Origin: RGIG9041 sp045593905
Lineage (GTDB): Bacteria > Bacillota > Clostridia > Oscillospirales > QAKW01
Reading direction: 5' to 3'
NCBI GenBank assembly: GCA_045593905.1
Contig: JAZNXL010000007.1
Location: 1-64,000, forward strand
Length of the DNA: 64,000 bases
Shown piece after piece: positions 25,496 to 33,886 of this stretch. How positions within the stretch are numbered: the first letter of the stretch is position 1; every line of letters starts with the position of its first letter. Under the pieces are notes generated by a model that was not told where the DNA came from, ran no database searches, and was given only the letters and a program-made list of their open reading frames with translations. The position numbers and the translations under genes were made by a program.

Positions 25496-25983
25496 GACGT
25501 GACAAAATTAATTATTATCTTGATATAGCAGAAACTGCAATTAATCGCGGCACCTGCTTAAGACGCAATTTTGGCGCTATTATTGTAAAAAACGACCAGA
25601 TTATTTCAACAGGTTACACAGGAGCTCCTCGCGGCAGAATTAACTGTTGTGACAGGGGTGAGTGTATCCGTGAAAAGAAAAATGTTAAAAGCGGTGAAAG
25701 ATACGAGCTTTGCCGTTCGGTACACGCCGAAGCAAACTGTATTATTTCGGCTGCGCGCAACGATATGATTGGCTCAACAATGTTTTTGGTCGGCAAAGAG
25801 GCAAAAACAGGCGAGTACGTTAAAAACACAACATCGTGTACTATGTGCCAGCGTTTAATTATTAATGCAGGAATATCAAAACTTATTGTTAGAGATAACA
25901 TTAACGATTACCGCGAAATTGATGTTGAAAGCTGGATAACCAATGACGAATCATTGATTGGTGAAAGCTCATACGGAAAGTAA
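25492..25983 (+). CDS. Deoxycytidylate deaminase-like protein
   Basis: A 163-residue zinc-dependent deaminase of the dCMP deaminase/ComEB type. RSVHAEANCIISAAR carries the HAE catalytic motif (His78, Glu80), and the second zinc site is SCTMC (115-119), with Ser in place of the Pro of the usual PCxxC. The insert with paired Cys (GRINCCDRGECIREK) is typical of dCMP deaminases and may bind structural zinc. It would convert dCMP to dUMP. ATG 25492 overlaps the flavoprotein stop. No nucleotide-metabolism genes are adjacent, so another substrate is possible. Confidence 0.88.
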   Translation: MRRDKINYYLDIAETAINRGTCLRRNFGAIIVKNDQIISTGYTGAPRGRINCCDRGECIREKKNVKSGERYELCRSVHAEANCIISAARNDMIGSTMFLVGKEAKTGEYVKNTTSCTMCQRLIINAGISKLIVRDNINDYREIDVESWITNDESLIGESSYGK

Positions 25984-25986
25984 TTA

Positions 25987-26016
25987 AAAAGAGGTATCAT
26001 TGATACCTCTTTTTTT
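25987..26016. terminator. Bidirectional terminator
   Basis: GAGGTATCA / TGATACCTC with a T run. The stop codon of the convergent Cys-rich gene starts in the T run. Confidence 0.82.
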
Positions 26017-26806
26017 AGTCTTTACATTTTTTAAAATCGGGAGGGAAAAACTCGTTTGTAGGGAAGGATAGTCTTTCGAAATAACGGCAAGGCTCTTCTT
26101 CGTTGCAGGGCTTACATTCTTTATCGGGTAAGCAGAATTTTGTTGAGGGTATAAGAAGTTGAACTTCTCTGATTATTCTTACAATACTGAATACACCTAT
26201 TGTAACAACAAGGCTTCTTTCACCGCAAGGTACAAGTCCTTCGTCAAAGCAGCAAGTTACACAGTTGGGTAGTGACTGAATATCGGCTTCACAACAGCAG
26301 TTAGTGTTACAGGTGGGAACAATTTTTGTGCTTAAAACAATTGGGTCTACAACGTCAACCTCGGCTATAGGCAAATTAACTGTTTCTTTTGTTCTTTCGA
26401 GGCAGGAGTTCTTATTATATTTTGAAGAGTATGTCACGCTGTTTCCTTCGCTGCCAAACAGTATTACTGTTTTACTACATGTTGCAAGACCTTCTATTAA
26501 GCAAGGTCTGCCAATACCTGTGTTTACTTCAAACTGTAAAATGAAGTAAAATGTTATATTAACTGAGTAAAATCCCTTGTTAAAAGGAACGGGGTCTAAA
26601 TCAACAGATGTCCAAATAAGGTCTGCTTTGTGGGTTTTAACATTTACTGCACTATCTATTGCTTTTTGTCCGTGCGGATTTAAATACACCTTTAAGTCAC
26701 TAAAGCAATCTTTATCTTTACAGGTGTCGTAAATTCTTTGTGCATTTATACACACCTCATCTTTAAATTTAAACTCTTCGGGTTTATGTTGCTCAAAGTT
26801 TTCCAT
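26015..26806 (-). CDS. Cys-rich protein of unknown function
   Basis: A 263-residue protein with 19 cysteines, clustered as TCNTNCCCEAD and PNCVTCCFDEG in the middle and as CKPCNEEEPC near the end. The first half is beta-rich, with DLDPVPFNKGFYSVNITFYF and KTVILFGSEGNSVTYSS as its conserved-looking parts. There is no signal peptide. I recall similar proteins as hypothetical in spore-forming Clostridia. The Cys content and lack of export signal would suit a cross-linked spore layer protein, but no motif proves this. It is a single gene with GGAGG RBS. Confidence 0.75.
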   Translation of the reverse strand: MENFEQHKPEEFKFKDEVCINAQRIYDTCKDKDCFSDLKVYLNPHGQKAIDSAVNVKTHKADLIWTSVDLDPVPFNKGFYSVNITFYFILQFEVNTGIGRPCLIEGLATCSKTVILFGSEGNSVTYSSKYNKNSCLERTKETVNLPIAEVDVVDPIVLSTKIVPTCNTNCCCEADIQSLPNCVTCCFDEGLVPCGERSLVVTIGVFSIVRIIREVQLLIPSTKFCLPDKECKPCNEEEPCRYFERLSFPTNEFFPPDFKKCKD

Positions 26807-26972
26807 AAATTTTCCTCCATATGTTTATTAAGCTTAGTCGCTTGTAATATTACTATATGGTTTTTATTTATTTTTTGTTAAAAATGTTGCAGTCACGGTT
26901 TTTTTGTGTTATAATATCAAAAAGATTTTAGTTTTATGAATTTCATACCTTAAAGGTAGATTGGAGTTTTAT

Positions 26973-27575
26973 ATGAAATTTAAAAGAATTATCGCGGTTT
27001 TATTAGTTTTGTGTATGGTGTTTTGCCTTACATCTTGTAAGTCGGGCGACCCTAAAAAAGTTGTTAATGACTTTATGAAAGCACTTGTTAAATACGATGT
27101 AAACGCAATGGCAAAATACGTTGAAGATATTCCTACCAACACTAACAGTATCTACAAACACGATATTTATACATCTGGTTATTATGTTGACCTTTATCAA
27201 ATGGCCAACGAAGGCAGGCTTACATACAAAATTGTGTCTGTTAAAGGCAACACTGTTAAAGTAAAGGTTAAAATGCCCGATATTTATACTCTTTACTCAA
27301 ACACTTTAATGTCACTTGTTTCGCAAACTTTTGCAAACGAAGAACTTTTAAATTATGTTCTCGATGAAGAAAACGACCCTCAGCTTATGCTTATTGCGTT
27401 AATGATTGATGCTGTTGAAAACGGTGATGTTGGTGTTGTTGAAGAAGAGTTTGTCCTTAAAACCGGCAAAATCAACGGTGAATTGAAAATTATGACAAAC
27501 GAACAGCTTGAACAACTAATGACAAGCAAACTTTGTCTTGTTCAAAAAGATGTACTTTCTGAAATAACTGAATAA
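26973..27575 (+). CDS. Putative lipoprotein
   Basis: A 200-residue protein. MKFKRIIAVLLVLCMVFCLTSC is a lipoprotein signal with the lipobox LTSC and acylated Cys at residue 22. The rest resembles DUF4878/DUF5105-like small lipoproteins of the NTF2 fold (DPKKVVNDFMKALVKYDVNAM followed by beta strands), but no family can be fixed. ATG 26973 is chosen because TTGGAG lies 6 bases before it. It stands alone, with its own terminator. Confidence 0.82.
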   Translation: MKFKRIIAVLLVLCMVFCLTSCKSGDPKKVVNDFMKALVKYDVNAMAKYVEDIPTNTNSIYKHDIYTSGYYVDLYQMANEGRLTYKIVSVKGNTVKVKVKMPDIYTLYSNTLMSLVSQTFANEELLNYVLDEENDPQLMLIALMIDAVENGDVGVVEEEFVLKTGKINGELKIMTNEQLEQLMTSKLCLVQKDVLSEITE

Positions 27576-27577
27576 AA

Positions 27578-27602
27578 AAAGAGCCATAAGGCTCTTTTTT
27601 AT
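27578..27602 (+). terminator. Terminator after the lipoprotein gene
   Basis: AAAGAGCC ATAA GGCTCTTT followed by TTTTTA. Confidence 0.85.
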
Positions 27603-27683
27603 TTGTTTTTTGTCAATAATAATACAAAAAGCTAAGAAAAGAGATGTATTAAAATCTGGGTAAAAAGAAGTTCTTTTGTATTA

Positions 27684-29243
27684 TTGTTTTTATGGCTGAT
27701 TATAATTGTTCTTACCTTTAGAATATATTATATTTCAATAGGTGGGCTAAACGATAAAGTTTTAACAACTGCGGGTGGCAGGGTAGCTTCAAATGTTCTA
27801 TATAATTCAAAAGGCGTTATATATGATAGAAATTTAAATGCATTATCGGGTAACTGCAAGGTTTATTATCTCATTATCAATCCGAGAACTTTTGATGTTT
27901 CGCAACTTGAATATTTAGCTTTTATAACAAAAAACTCTAAACAATCAATATCGGCAAAATTAAAGAGAGAAACACCGTTTGTTTTATACAGTTACCAACA
28001 ACCAATAAATATTGATGGTGTTACTTGCTTTGAAGGTGTAACGAGATACCACAGTGACAGCGTATGCAAGCATCTTATAGGTTACCTCGATAATGAACAA
28101 AATGTTGGCGTGTCGGGTATAGAAAAATCATATAACGATTTTTTGTCAAAATACTCGAGTTCTACAACGTTTTCATATTCAGCAAATGCTGTGAGAGGTA
28201 TAATTTCAGGACTTAAAATTGATGTAAACAAAGAAAACGATACACAAAACGGAATCGTTTTATCTTTAGATAAAGAGTTATCAATAGCCGCTGAAAAGGC
28301 ACTTAAATCACACGTAGATAAAGGCTGCGCTATTATAATGAATTGTGATAACGGTGAGCTGCTAACGGTAAGTTCAACACCTGATTTTAATGTAAACAAC
28401 GTTTATGAATATACTGATTCATTGGGTGGTGAACTAATTAATAACGCGCTTACAAACCAAACTGTCGGCTCTGTTTTTAAAATGGTTATTGCTTCAATTG
28501 CATATAATGAGCAATTAGATAATTTCGAGTATGAGTGTAAAGGTGCCGTTGAAATTAGCAAGCATAAAATTAGTTGTCAAAACAAAATAGAACACGGCAA
28601 ACAAACGTTAACACAAGCGTTTTCAAATTCCTGTAACTGTTATTTTATATCACTCGGACAGTTAATCGGATACGATAAAATAATTGATTATTGTAGATTG
28701 TACGGAATTGACAGTAGCATAAAACTTGCGAACGATATTTATTCAGATTCGGCAGTTTTGCCAAAAGACGAGGGGAGCGTTGCGCTTGCAAATCTATCTA
28801 TCGGTCAGGGCAAGCTAATGATTTCGCCACTTGTAATATCAAGATTAACTGCATTAATGTGTAACGGTGGATATTTAATTAATCCTACTGTGTATAAAGG
28901 CACTTACATTGATGGTGTCTTAGAAAATTCTCCCGAATATAGCTATAAAAATAACGTTTTAAGTAATGAAACAAGCGATAAAATGAAGAGCTTGCTAATT
29001 GATTGTGTGGAAAACGGTACGGGAAGAAACGCAAAACCTGAAAGTAATGGTGCAGGCGGTAAAACTGCGAGCGCGCAAACAGGACGTTTTAGTGGCGAAA
29101 ATGAGATTTTAAACACATATTTCACTGGCTTTTATCCTGCTGATAACCCGAAATATGTAATAACAGTTTTTGCATTTGACGGCGAATCTGGTTCAAAAAC
29201 ATGTGCGCCTGTGTTCAAAGAAATATGTGATTATATTAATTAA
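27684..29243 (+). CDS. Penicillin-binding protein (transpeptidase, SpoVD/FtsI type)
   Basis: A protein of about 519-531 residues with one N-terminal membrane anchor, a short dimerisation region (residues 30-180) and a C-terminal transpeptidase domain. The catalytic motifs are SVFK (in TVGSVFKMV), SCN (in FSNSCNCYF) and KTA (in GAGGKTASAQTG), the last replacing the common KTG. It cross-links peptidoglycan outside the membrane. The start is unclear. TTG 27684 gives the coordinates here but has no RBS and cuts off a basic segment (KIWVKRSSF) that reads in frame from 27651. ATG 27644 with a purine-rich RBS is one base out of frame with it. Confidence 0.85.
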   Translation: MFLWLIIIVLTFRIYYISIGGLNDKVLTTAGGRVASNVLYNSKGVIYDRNLNALSGNCKVYYLIINPRTFDVSQLEYLAFITKNSKQSISAKLKRETPFVLYSYQQPINIDGVTCFEGVTRYHSDSVCKHLIGYLDNEQNVGVSGIEKSYNDFLSKYSSSTTFSYSANAVRGIISGLKIDVNKENDTQNGIVLSLDKELSIAAEKALKSHVDKGCAIIMNCDNGELLTVSSTPDFNVNNVYEYTDSLGGELINNALTNQTVGSVFKMVIASIAYNEQLDNFEYECKGAVEISKHKISCQNKIEHGKQTLTQAFSNSCNCYFISLGQLIGYDKIIDYCRLYGIDSSIKLANDIYSDSAVLPKDEGSVALANLSIGQGKLMISPLVISRLTALMCNGGYLINPTVYKGTYIDGVLENSPEYSYKNNVLSNETSDKMKSLLIDCVENGTGRNAKPESNGAGGKTASAQTGRFSGENEILNTYFTGFYPADNPKYVITVFAFDGESGSKTCAPVFKEICDYIN

Positions 29244-29247
29244 GTTA

Positions 29248-29275
29248 TTGACAGTTTATTAAAATATGTTATAAT
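29248..29275 (+). promoter_or_regulatory. Promoter of the alaS T-box transcript
   Basis: TTGACA (29248-29253) and TATAAT (29270-29275) are 16 bp apart, with TGT directly before the -10. Both hexamers are perfect. Confidence 0.88.
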
Positions 29276-29309
29276 TTTATGGTAATTGTTATTTTGTTGA
29301 CAAAAATCT

Positions 29310-29485
29310 TTTTTCCATAGCTACAGTTTACAGAGAGTGTAACAAATGCTGAGAGTTACTGCTGTACGGTTAAAAAGCGCTGTTTTTCGAGAAATAACCG
29401 CTATCTCGCGTTAAAAGAAATTAAGAGGCACTAAAGTGCAATCAGGGTGGTACCGCGGACTTGTGTTCGTCCCTGTTGTATTTTT
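29310..29485 (+). promoter_or_regulatory. T-box leader of alaS
   Basis: The T-box core AGGGTGGTACCGCGG (29444-29458) is intact, preceded by a long Stem I region (from the AGAGAG near 29333) and followed by GGAC...GTCC and CCCTG that can form the terminator. The TGGT bulge matches an ACCA 3' end, in line with the A discriminator of the tRNA-Ala in this window. GCT at 29400-29402, in the loop between CGAG and CTCG, is a candidate alanine specifier. Uncharged tRNA-Ala would stabilise the antiterminator and turn alaS on. Confidence 0.92.
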
Positions 29486-29513
29486 GGTGTCATTTTTTAT
29501 TTAGGAGGCAGTT

Positions 29514-32138
29514 ATGCAATACACAGGTCTTAACGAATTAAGAGAAAAGTTTTTAAAGTTTTTTGAGAGCAAGGCACATCATCGTCTTGACAGTTTTCCA
29601 CTTTTGCCAATAAACGACGATAGCTTATTACTTATCAACTCAGGCATGGCGCCTATGAAAAAATATTTCCTTGGAAAAGAAACACCACCTTCAAAGCGTG
29701 TTACTACTTGCCAAAAATGTATTAGAACACCCGACATTGAAAACGTTGGTAAAACATCACGTCACGGTACATACTTTGAAATGCTCGGCAACTTTTCTTT
29801 TGGTGACTATTTTAAACATGAGGCTACCGCTTGGGCTTGGGAGTTTATAACAAAAGAACTCGAAATTCCTGTAGACAAGCTATATGTTTCGGTTTTCGAG
29901 GACGACGACGAAGCTGTTGAGATTTGGACAAAAGAGGTTGGTGTACCTGCCGATAGAATTGTAAGACTTGGCAGAGCCGATAACTTTTGGGAAATTGGCA
30001 GCGGTCCTTGCGGTCCCTGTAGTGAAATTTACTTTGACCGTGGCGAAGAAAACGGTTGTGATAACCCAAACTGCGCTCCCGGTTGTGACTGTGATAGATT
30101 TGTAGAGTTCTGGAACCTTGTTTTCTCACAATTTGATAGTGATGGCGAAGGCAACTATACACCTATGGAACACCCCAACATTGATACAGGTATGGGTCTT
30201 GAGCGTCTTGCTTGTATTATGCAAGGTGTTGATAACTTGTTCGAGGTTGATACTGTTCAAAACATTTTACAACACGCATCAAGAATTGCCGGTGTTACAT
30301 ATAAGACCGACGAAAAAACCGACGTGTCTATTCGTGTAATTACCGACCATATCCGCAGCGTTACATTTATGCTTTGTGACGGCATTAAGCCTTCAAACGA
30401 AGGCAGGGGATACGTTCTTAAAAGACTTTTACGCCGTGCTGCTCGTCACGGCAGATTGCTCGGTATTAACAAGCCTTTCTTATTTGAACTTTGCCAAACC
30501 GTTATTGAAGAAAATAAAAACGCTTATCCTGAGCTTGTTTCTAAAAAAGATTATATTGTAAAGAGCATTAAAAACGAAGAAGACGCTTTCTTAAAAACGA
30601 TTGATAAAGGTATGGATATGCTTTTTGCCTATATGGAAAAAGCAACTGACAAGGTAATTCCCGGCGATATTGCATTTAAGCTTTATGACACATACGGTTT
30701 TCCTGTTGACCTTACTGCTGATATAGCTGCTGAAAAAGATATGAGCGTTGACGAAGAAGGCTTTAACAAGCTTATGCTCGAGCAAAGAGAACGCGCTCGT
30801 AAAGCAAGACTTGATAGCGATATTATCGGTTGGAAGGACGAGGTTTTAGATTATCTTGACCAAAACAACTCTGAATTTGTCGGTTATACAAGTACTGAGT
30901 GCGATGCAAAAGTTGTTGCACTTGTAAAAGACGGTGAGATTGTTGACTCTGTATCTTCAGGTGATGATGTTATTGTTGTTTTAGATAAAACACCGTTCTA
31001 TGCTGAAAGCGGCGGACAGGTTGCTGATATTGGCGTTATCGACTTCGCTAACGCATCAATTTCTGTTTCAGATTGTAAAAAAGATACACTCAAGCACTTT
31101 TTACACATTGGTAAAGTAGTTGATGGTGCTGTTTCGGTAGGCGACACTTGCAAAGCATATATCGATGTTGAAAGAAGAAATGCAATTAAACGTAATCACA
31201 CAAGCGCTCACTTACTTCAGGCTGCACTTCGAGAAGTTCTTGGCGACCACGTTCACCAGGCTGGCTCTTATGTTGATGCTGAACGTGTAAGATTTGACTT
31301 TTCACATTTTTCTGCGCTTACTGCTGACGAACTTAAAAAAGTTGAAGACATTGTAAATGCCGAGATTTTAAAAGGTACAGTTGTTGAAAACTATGAGACC
31401 GATATTGAAAATGCCAAGGGTGCAATGGCTCTCTTTGGTGAAAAATACGGTGACCGTGTAAGAGTTTGCAAGGTTGGAGATTTTTCATTTGAGCTTTGCG
31501 GTGGTACACATATTGAAAACACTGGAAAAATTGGCTTGTTTAAAGTTGTTTCAGAAGGTTCTGTTTCTTCGGGTGTGAGAAGAATCGAGGCTATAACTGG
31601 CTACGGCATTCTTGGGCTTATTGACGAGTATAATACCAAACTTTCACAAGTTGCATCGGTGCTGAAAATTTCAAATATTTCTGACGTGGTTAACAAGTGC
31701 GTTTCGCTTACTGAAGAGCTTAAAAAAGTTAAAAACGAACTTGATGCTGTAAACGAAAAAGCTGCTATTGCTCAAAGTGCATCAATATTTGACAGTGCTG
31801 TCGATGTTAACGGCATTAAAGTTGCTTACGCAAAACTAAATGATACAACCACAAAAACTGCAAGAGCAATTTGTGACGGTCTTCGTGACTCACAAAATTC
31901 TTTTGTTGCTGTTTTGGTTGCTATTGACGGAGAAAAAGCAACACTCCAGGTTGCTTGCTCAGATGATGCTGTAAAAGCAGGCGCTCACGCAGGTAAAATT
32001 GTTGGCGAAATCGCGGCAGTTACAGGCGGTAAAGGCGGTGGCAAGCCGCAAAGTGCTACCGCAGGTGTTGGTGATACGGCCCTTATTGATGATTGCCTTT
32101 CAAAAACTGTTGAAATAGTGTCAAAATATTTAAAATAG
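29514..32138 (+). CDS. alaS: Alanyl-tRNA synthetase
   Basis: An 874-residue class II synthetase of full length. The aminoacylation domain begins LNELREKFLKFFESKAH, with motif 1 to 3 elements (TCQKCIRTPDIENVG, HGTYFEMLGNFSFGDYF, NIDTGMGLERLACIMQG). The editing domain has the zinc motif HTSAHLLQAAL and CGGTH. The C-terminal tail has the Gly-rich GGKGGGKPQSATAG. It charges tRNA-Ala in the cytosol and is controlled by the T-box leader. AGGAGG precedes ATG 29514. It is followed after 8 bases by a HIT protein gene. Confidence 0.98.
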   Translation: MQYTGLNELREKFLKFFESKAHHRLDSFPLLPINDDSLLLINSGMAPMKKYFLGKETPPSKRVTTCQKCIRTPDIENVGKTSRHGTYFEMLGNFSFGDYFKHEATAWAWEFITKELEIPVDKLYVSVFEDDDEAVEIWTKEVGVPADRIVRLGRADNFWEIGSGPCGPCSEIYFDRGEENGCDNPNCAPGCDCDRFVEFWNLVFSQFDSDGEGNYTPMEHPNIDTGMGLERLACIMQGVDNLFEVDTVQNILQHASRIAGVTYKTDEKTDVSIRVITDHIRSVTFMLCDGIKPSNEGRGYVLKRLLRRAARHGRLLGINKPFLFELCQTVIEENKNAYPELVSKKDYIVKSIKNEEDAFLKTIDKGMDMLFAYMEKATDKVIPGDIAFKLYDTYGFPVDLTADIAAEKDMSVDEEGFNKLMLEQRERARKARLDSDIIGWKDEVLDYLDQNNSEFVGYTSTECDAKVVALVKDGEIVDSVSSGDDVIVVLDKTPFYAESGGQVADIGVIDFANASISVSDCKKDTLKHFLHIGKVVDGAVSVGDTCKAYIDVERRNAIKRNHTSAHLLQAALREVLGDHVHQAGSYVDAERVRFDFSHFSALTADELKKVEDIVNAEILKGTVVENYETDIENAKGAMALFGEKYGDRVRVCKVGDFSFELCGGTHIENTGKIGLFKVVSEGSVSSGVRRIEAITGYGILGLIDEYNTKLSQVASVLKISNISDVVNKCVSLTEELKKVKNELDAVNEKAAIAQSASIFDSAVDVNGIKVAYAKLNDTTTKTARAICDGLRDSQNSFVAVLVAIDGEKATLQVACSDDAVKAGAHAGKIVGEIAAVTGGKGGGKPQSATAGVGDTALIDDCLSKTVEIVSKYLK

Positions 32139-32146
32139 GTGACAAT

Positions 32147-32488
32147 ATGAACGATTGTATTTTTTGTAAAATAATTGCGGGTGAAATTCCTTCGTCAAAG
32201 GTATATGAAGACGAATATGTGTATGCCTTTAACGATATAAACCCTGCGGCTCCTGTTCATATTCTTGTGATTCCAAAGCAACACATTTCTACATTGTTCG
32301 ATATTAACAACAAGAACAGTAAAATTGTGGCACATATTTTTGAGGTTATATCAAAAATTGCAACCGAGCAAAAGCTCGAAAAAGGCTTTAGAGTTGTTTC
32401 CAATTGTAACGAATATGGCGGCCAAACTGTTTTTCATCTTCATTTTCACATTATCGGTGGAAAGAAACTTGACGAAAAAATGGCATAA
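32147..32488 (+). CDS. HIT family nucleotide hydrolase
   Basis: A 113-residue histidine-triad protein. CIFCKIIAGEIPSSKVYED is the N-terminal signature with a zinc-like CxxC, followed by LVIPKQHISTL and the catalytic triad HLHFHIIGG near the C-terminus. HinT-type proteins hydrolyse nucleoside phosphoramidates and aminoacyl-AMP. Linkage to alaS fits with clearing of alanyl-AMP, but this is inference. It ends at a strong terminator. Confidence 0.94.
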   Translation: MNDCIFCKIIAGEIPSSKVYEDEYVYAFNDINPAAPVHILVIPKQHISTLFDINNKNSKIVAHIFEVISKIATEQKLEKGFRVVSNCNEYGGQTVFHLHFHIIGGKKLDEKMA

Positions 32489-32495
32489 TTATAAC

Positions 32496-32524
32496 AAACC
32501 CCAAGCACAACTGCTTGGGTTTTG
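32496..32524 (+). terminator. Terminator after the HIT gene
   Basis: CCCAAGCA CAAC TGCTTGGG followed by TTTTG. Confidence 0.85.
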
Positions 32525-32567
32525 TTGTATATTATTTAATTTATGTGCATAATTTGTGATTATTCTA

Positions 32568-32596
32568 TTGACAAATTATTAATAGTGTTTTAAAAT
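32568..32596 (+). promoter_or_regulatory. Promoter of the liv operon
   Basis: TTGACA (32568-32573) and TAAAAT (32591-32596) are 17 bp apart, 53 bases before the first liv start codon. Confidence 0.75.
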
Positions 32597-32648
32597 ATTT
32601 TTATTACTTTATTAGTAATTAATAATTAATTGAAAAGAGGAAAAAATC

Positions 32649-33803
32649 ATGAAAAGAATTGCAAGAATTCTTTGCGTTGTTATTGCAGTAGCAATGCTCT
32701 TCACACTTGCTTCATGTGGCAAGGCAAGCTATACAGCTAACAACACTGAATATGTTATCGGTGTTTCTGGTCCTTTAACAGGTCCTGCTGCTGTTTACGG
32801 TGTTGCAGTTCAAAACTCAGCACAAATAGCTGTTGATGAAATCAATGCTGCAGGCGGTCTTAACGGTGTTAACTTTAAGTTTGTAGCTACTGACGACACA
32901 CACGACCCGACTAAAGTTTCAACAAACTACTCATCAATGCTCGAACAGGGTATGCAGGTATCACTTGGTACTGTAACAACTGCTCCCGGTCTTGAGTATG
33001 CAAACCTTTCAGTTGAAGACAATGTATTCTTCCTTACACCTTCAGCTTCAGGCGATGACATTCCCAAAAACGACAACGGTTTCCAAATGTGTTTTGCTGA
33101 TGGTAACCAAGGTAAAGTTGCTGCTGACTATGTAAACGGTCTCGGTCTTAAAAAAATTGGTATCTTCTACAAATCAGATGATGCTTATTCAAACGGTATC
33201 TTTGAACAGTTTAAAGACAACCTCGATAAATCAATCGAAACAGTTGAAACTGTATTTACCGATGCTAACGCAACTGACTTCTCAACACAAATCAGTTCAC
33301 TTAAAGATTGCAGCTTTATCTTTATGCCTATCTACTACACACCTGCTGCTATCTTTATGACACAGGCTAAAGACCAGCTTGCTGCTGATGCAGTTTACTA
33401 TGGCTGCGACGGTTTTGACGGTCTCACAAGTGAGTTCGACATCACCACAATCAAACAAGAAGTAACAATGCTTTCGCATTTCGACTCTAATGCAACTGAA
33501 GGCGCTGCTGCTGATTTCGTTAAAAAGTATACAGAAAAATACGGTGCTGATACTCTTAACCAATTCGGTGCTTCGGCTTATGACTGTGTATACGCTATCT
33601 ACAATGCAATGAAAGCTGCTATTGATTCAGGTAAAGAAATTCCTGTAACAATTTCTGCTTCAGACCTTTGCGAAATTCTTAAAGAACAGTTCACCGGTGA
33701 CTTTACATATTCAGGTGTAACAGGTACTGATATCTCTTGGGAAGACAACGGTTACGTTTCTAAGGGCGCTGTTAAGTATGTTCTTAAAGAGGCTACAAAA
33801 TAA
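32649..33803 (+). CDS. livK: Branched-chain amino acid ABC transporter, substrate-binding lipoprotein
   Basis: A 384-residue type I periplasmic-binding protein. The signal peptide ends in the lipobox LASC (Cys24), so it is tethered to the outer face of the membrane. The mature part starts YVIGVSGPLTGPAAVYG and continues with VDEINAAGGLNGVNFKFV, the LivJ/LivK hallmark. It captures leucine, isoleucine, valine or a similar amino acid and delivers it to the LivHM permease. RBS AAAGAGG. The codon choice is more optimised than in the neighbours, which suits high expression. Confidence 0.94.
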   Translation: MKRIARILCVVIAVAMLFTLASCGKASYTANNTEYVIGVSGPLTGPAAVYGVAVQNSAQIAVDEINAAGGLNGVNFKFVATDDTHDPTKVSTNYSSMLEQGMQVSLGTVTTAPGLEYANLSVEDNVFFLTPSASGDDIPKNDNGFQMCFADGNQGKVAADYVNGLGLKKIGIFYKSDDAYSNGIFEQFKDNLDKSIETVETVFTDANATDFSTQISSLKDCSFIFMPIYYTPAAIFMTQAKDQLAADAVYYGCDGFDGLTSEFDITTIKQEVTMLSHFDSNATEGAAADFVKKYTEKYGADTLNQFGASAYDCVYAIYNAMKAAIDSGKEIPVTISASDLCEILKEQFTGDFTYSGVTGTDISWEDNGYVSKGAVKYVLKEATK

Positions 33804-33827
33804 TTAAATTTTATTTTTGTTAATATT

Positions 33828-33858
33828 TTTGCCGGCATTGATTTTCTTTGCCGGCAAA
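33828..33858 (+). terminator. Intra-operon hairpin between livK and livH
   Basis: TTTGCCGGCA / TGCCGGCAAA with an 11-base loop lies between the binding-protein and permease genes. The following bases (TTCTCATAATT) are not a good T tract, so it may act as a leaky terminator or as a 3' stabilising hairpin that keeps binding-protein mRNA in excess. Confidence 0.6.
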
Positions 33859-33886
33859 TTCTCATAATTAGTATAGGAATTATTTT

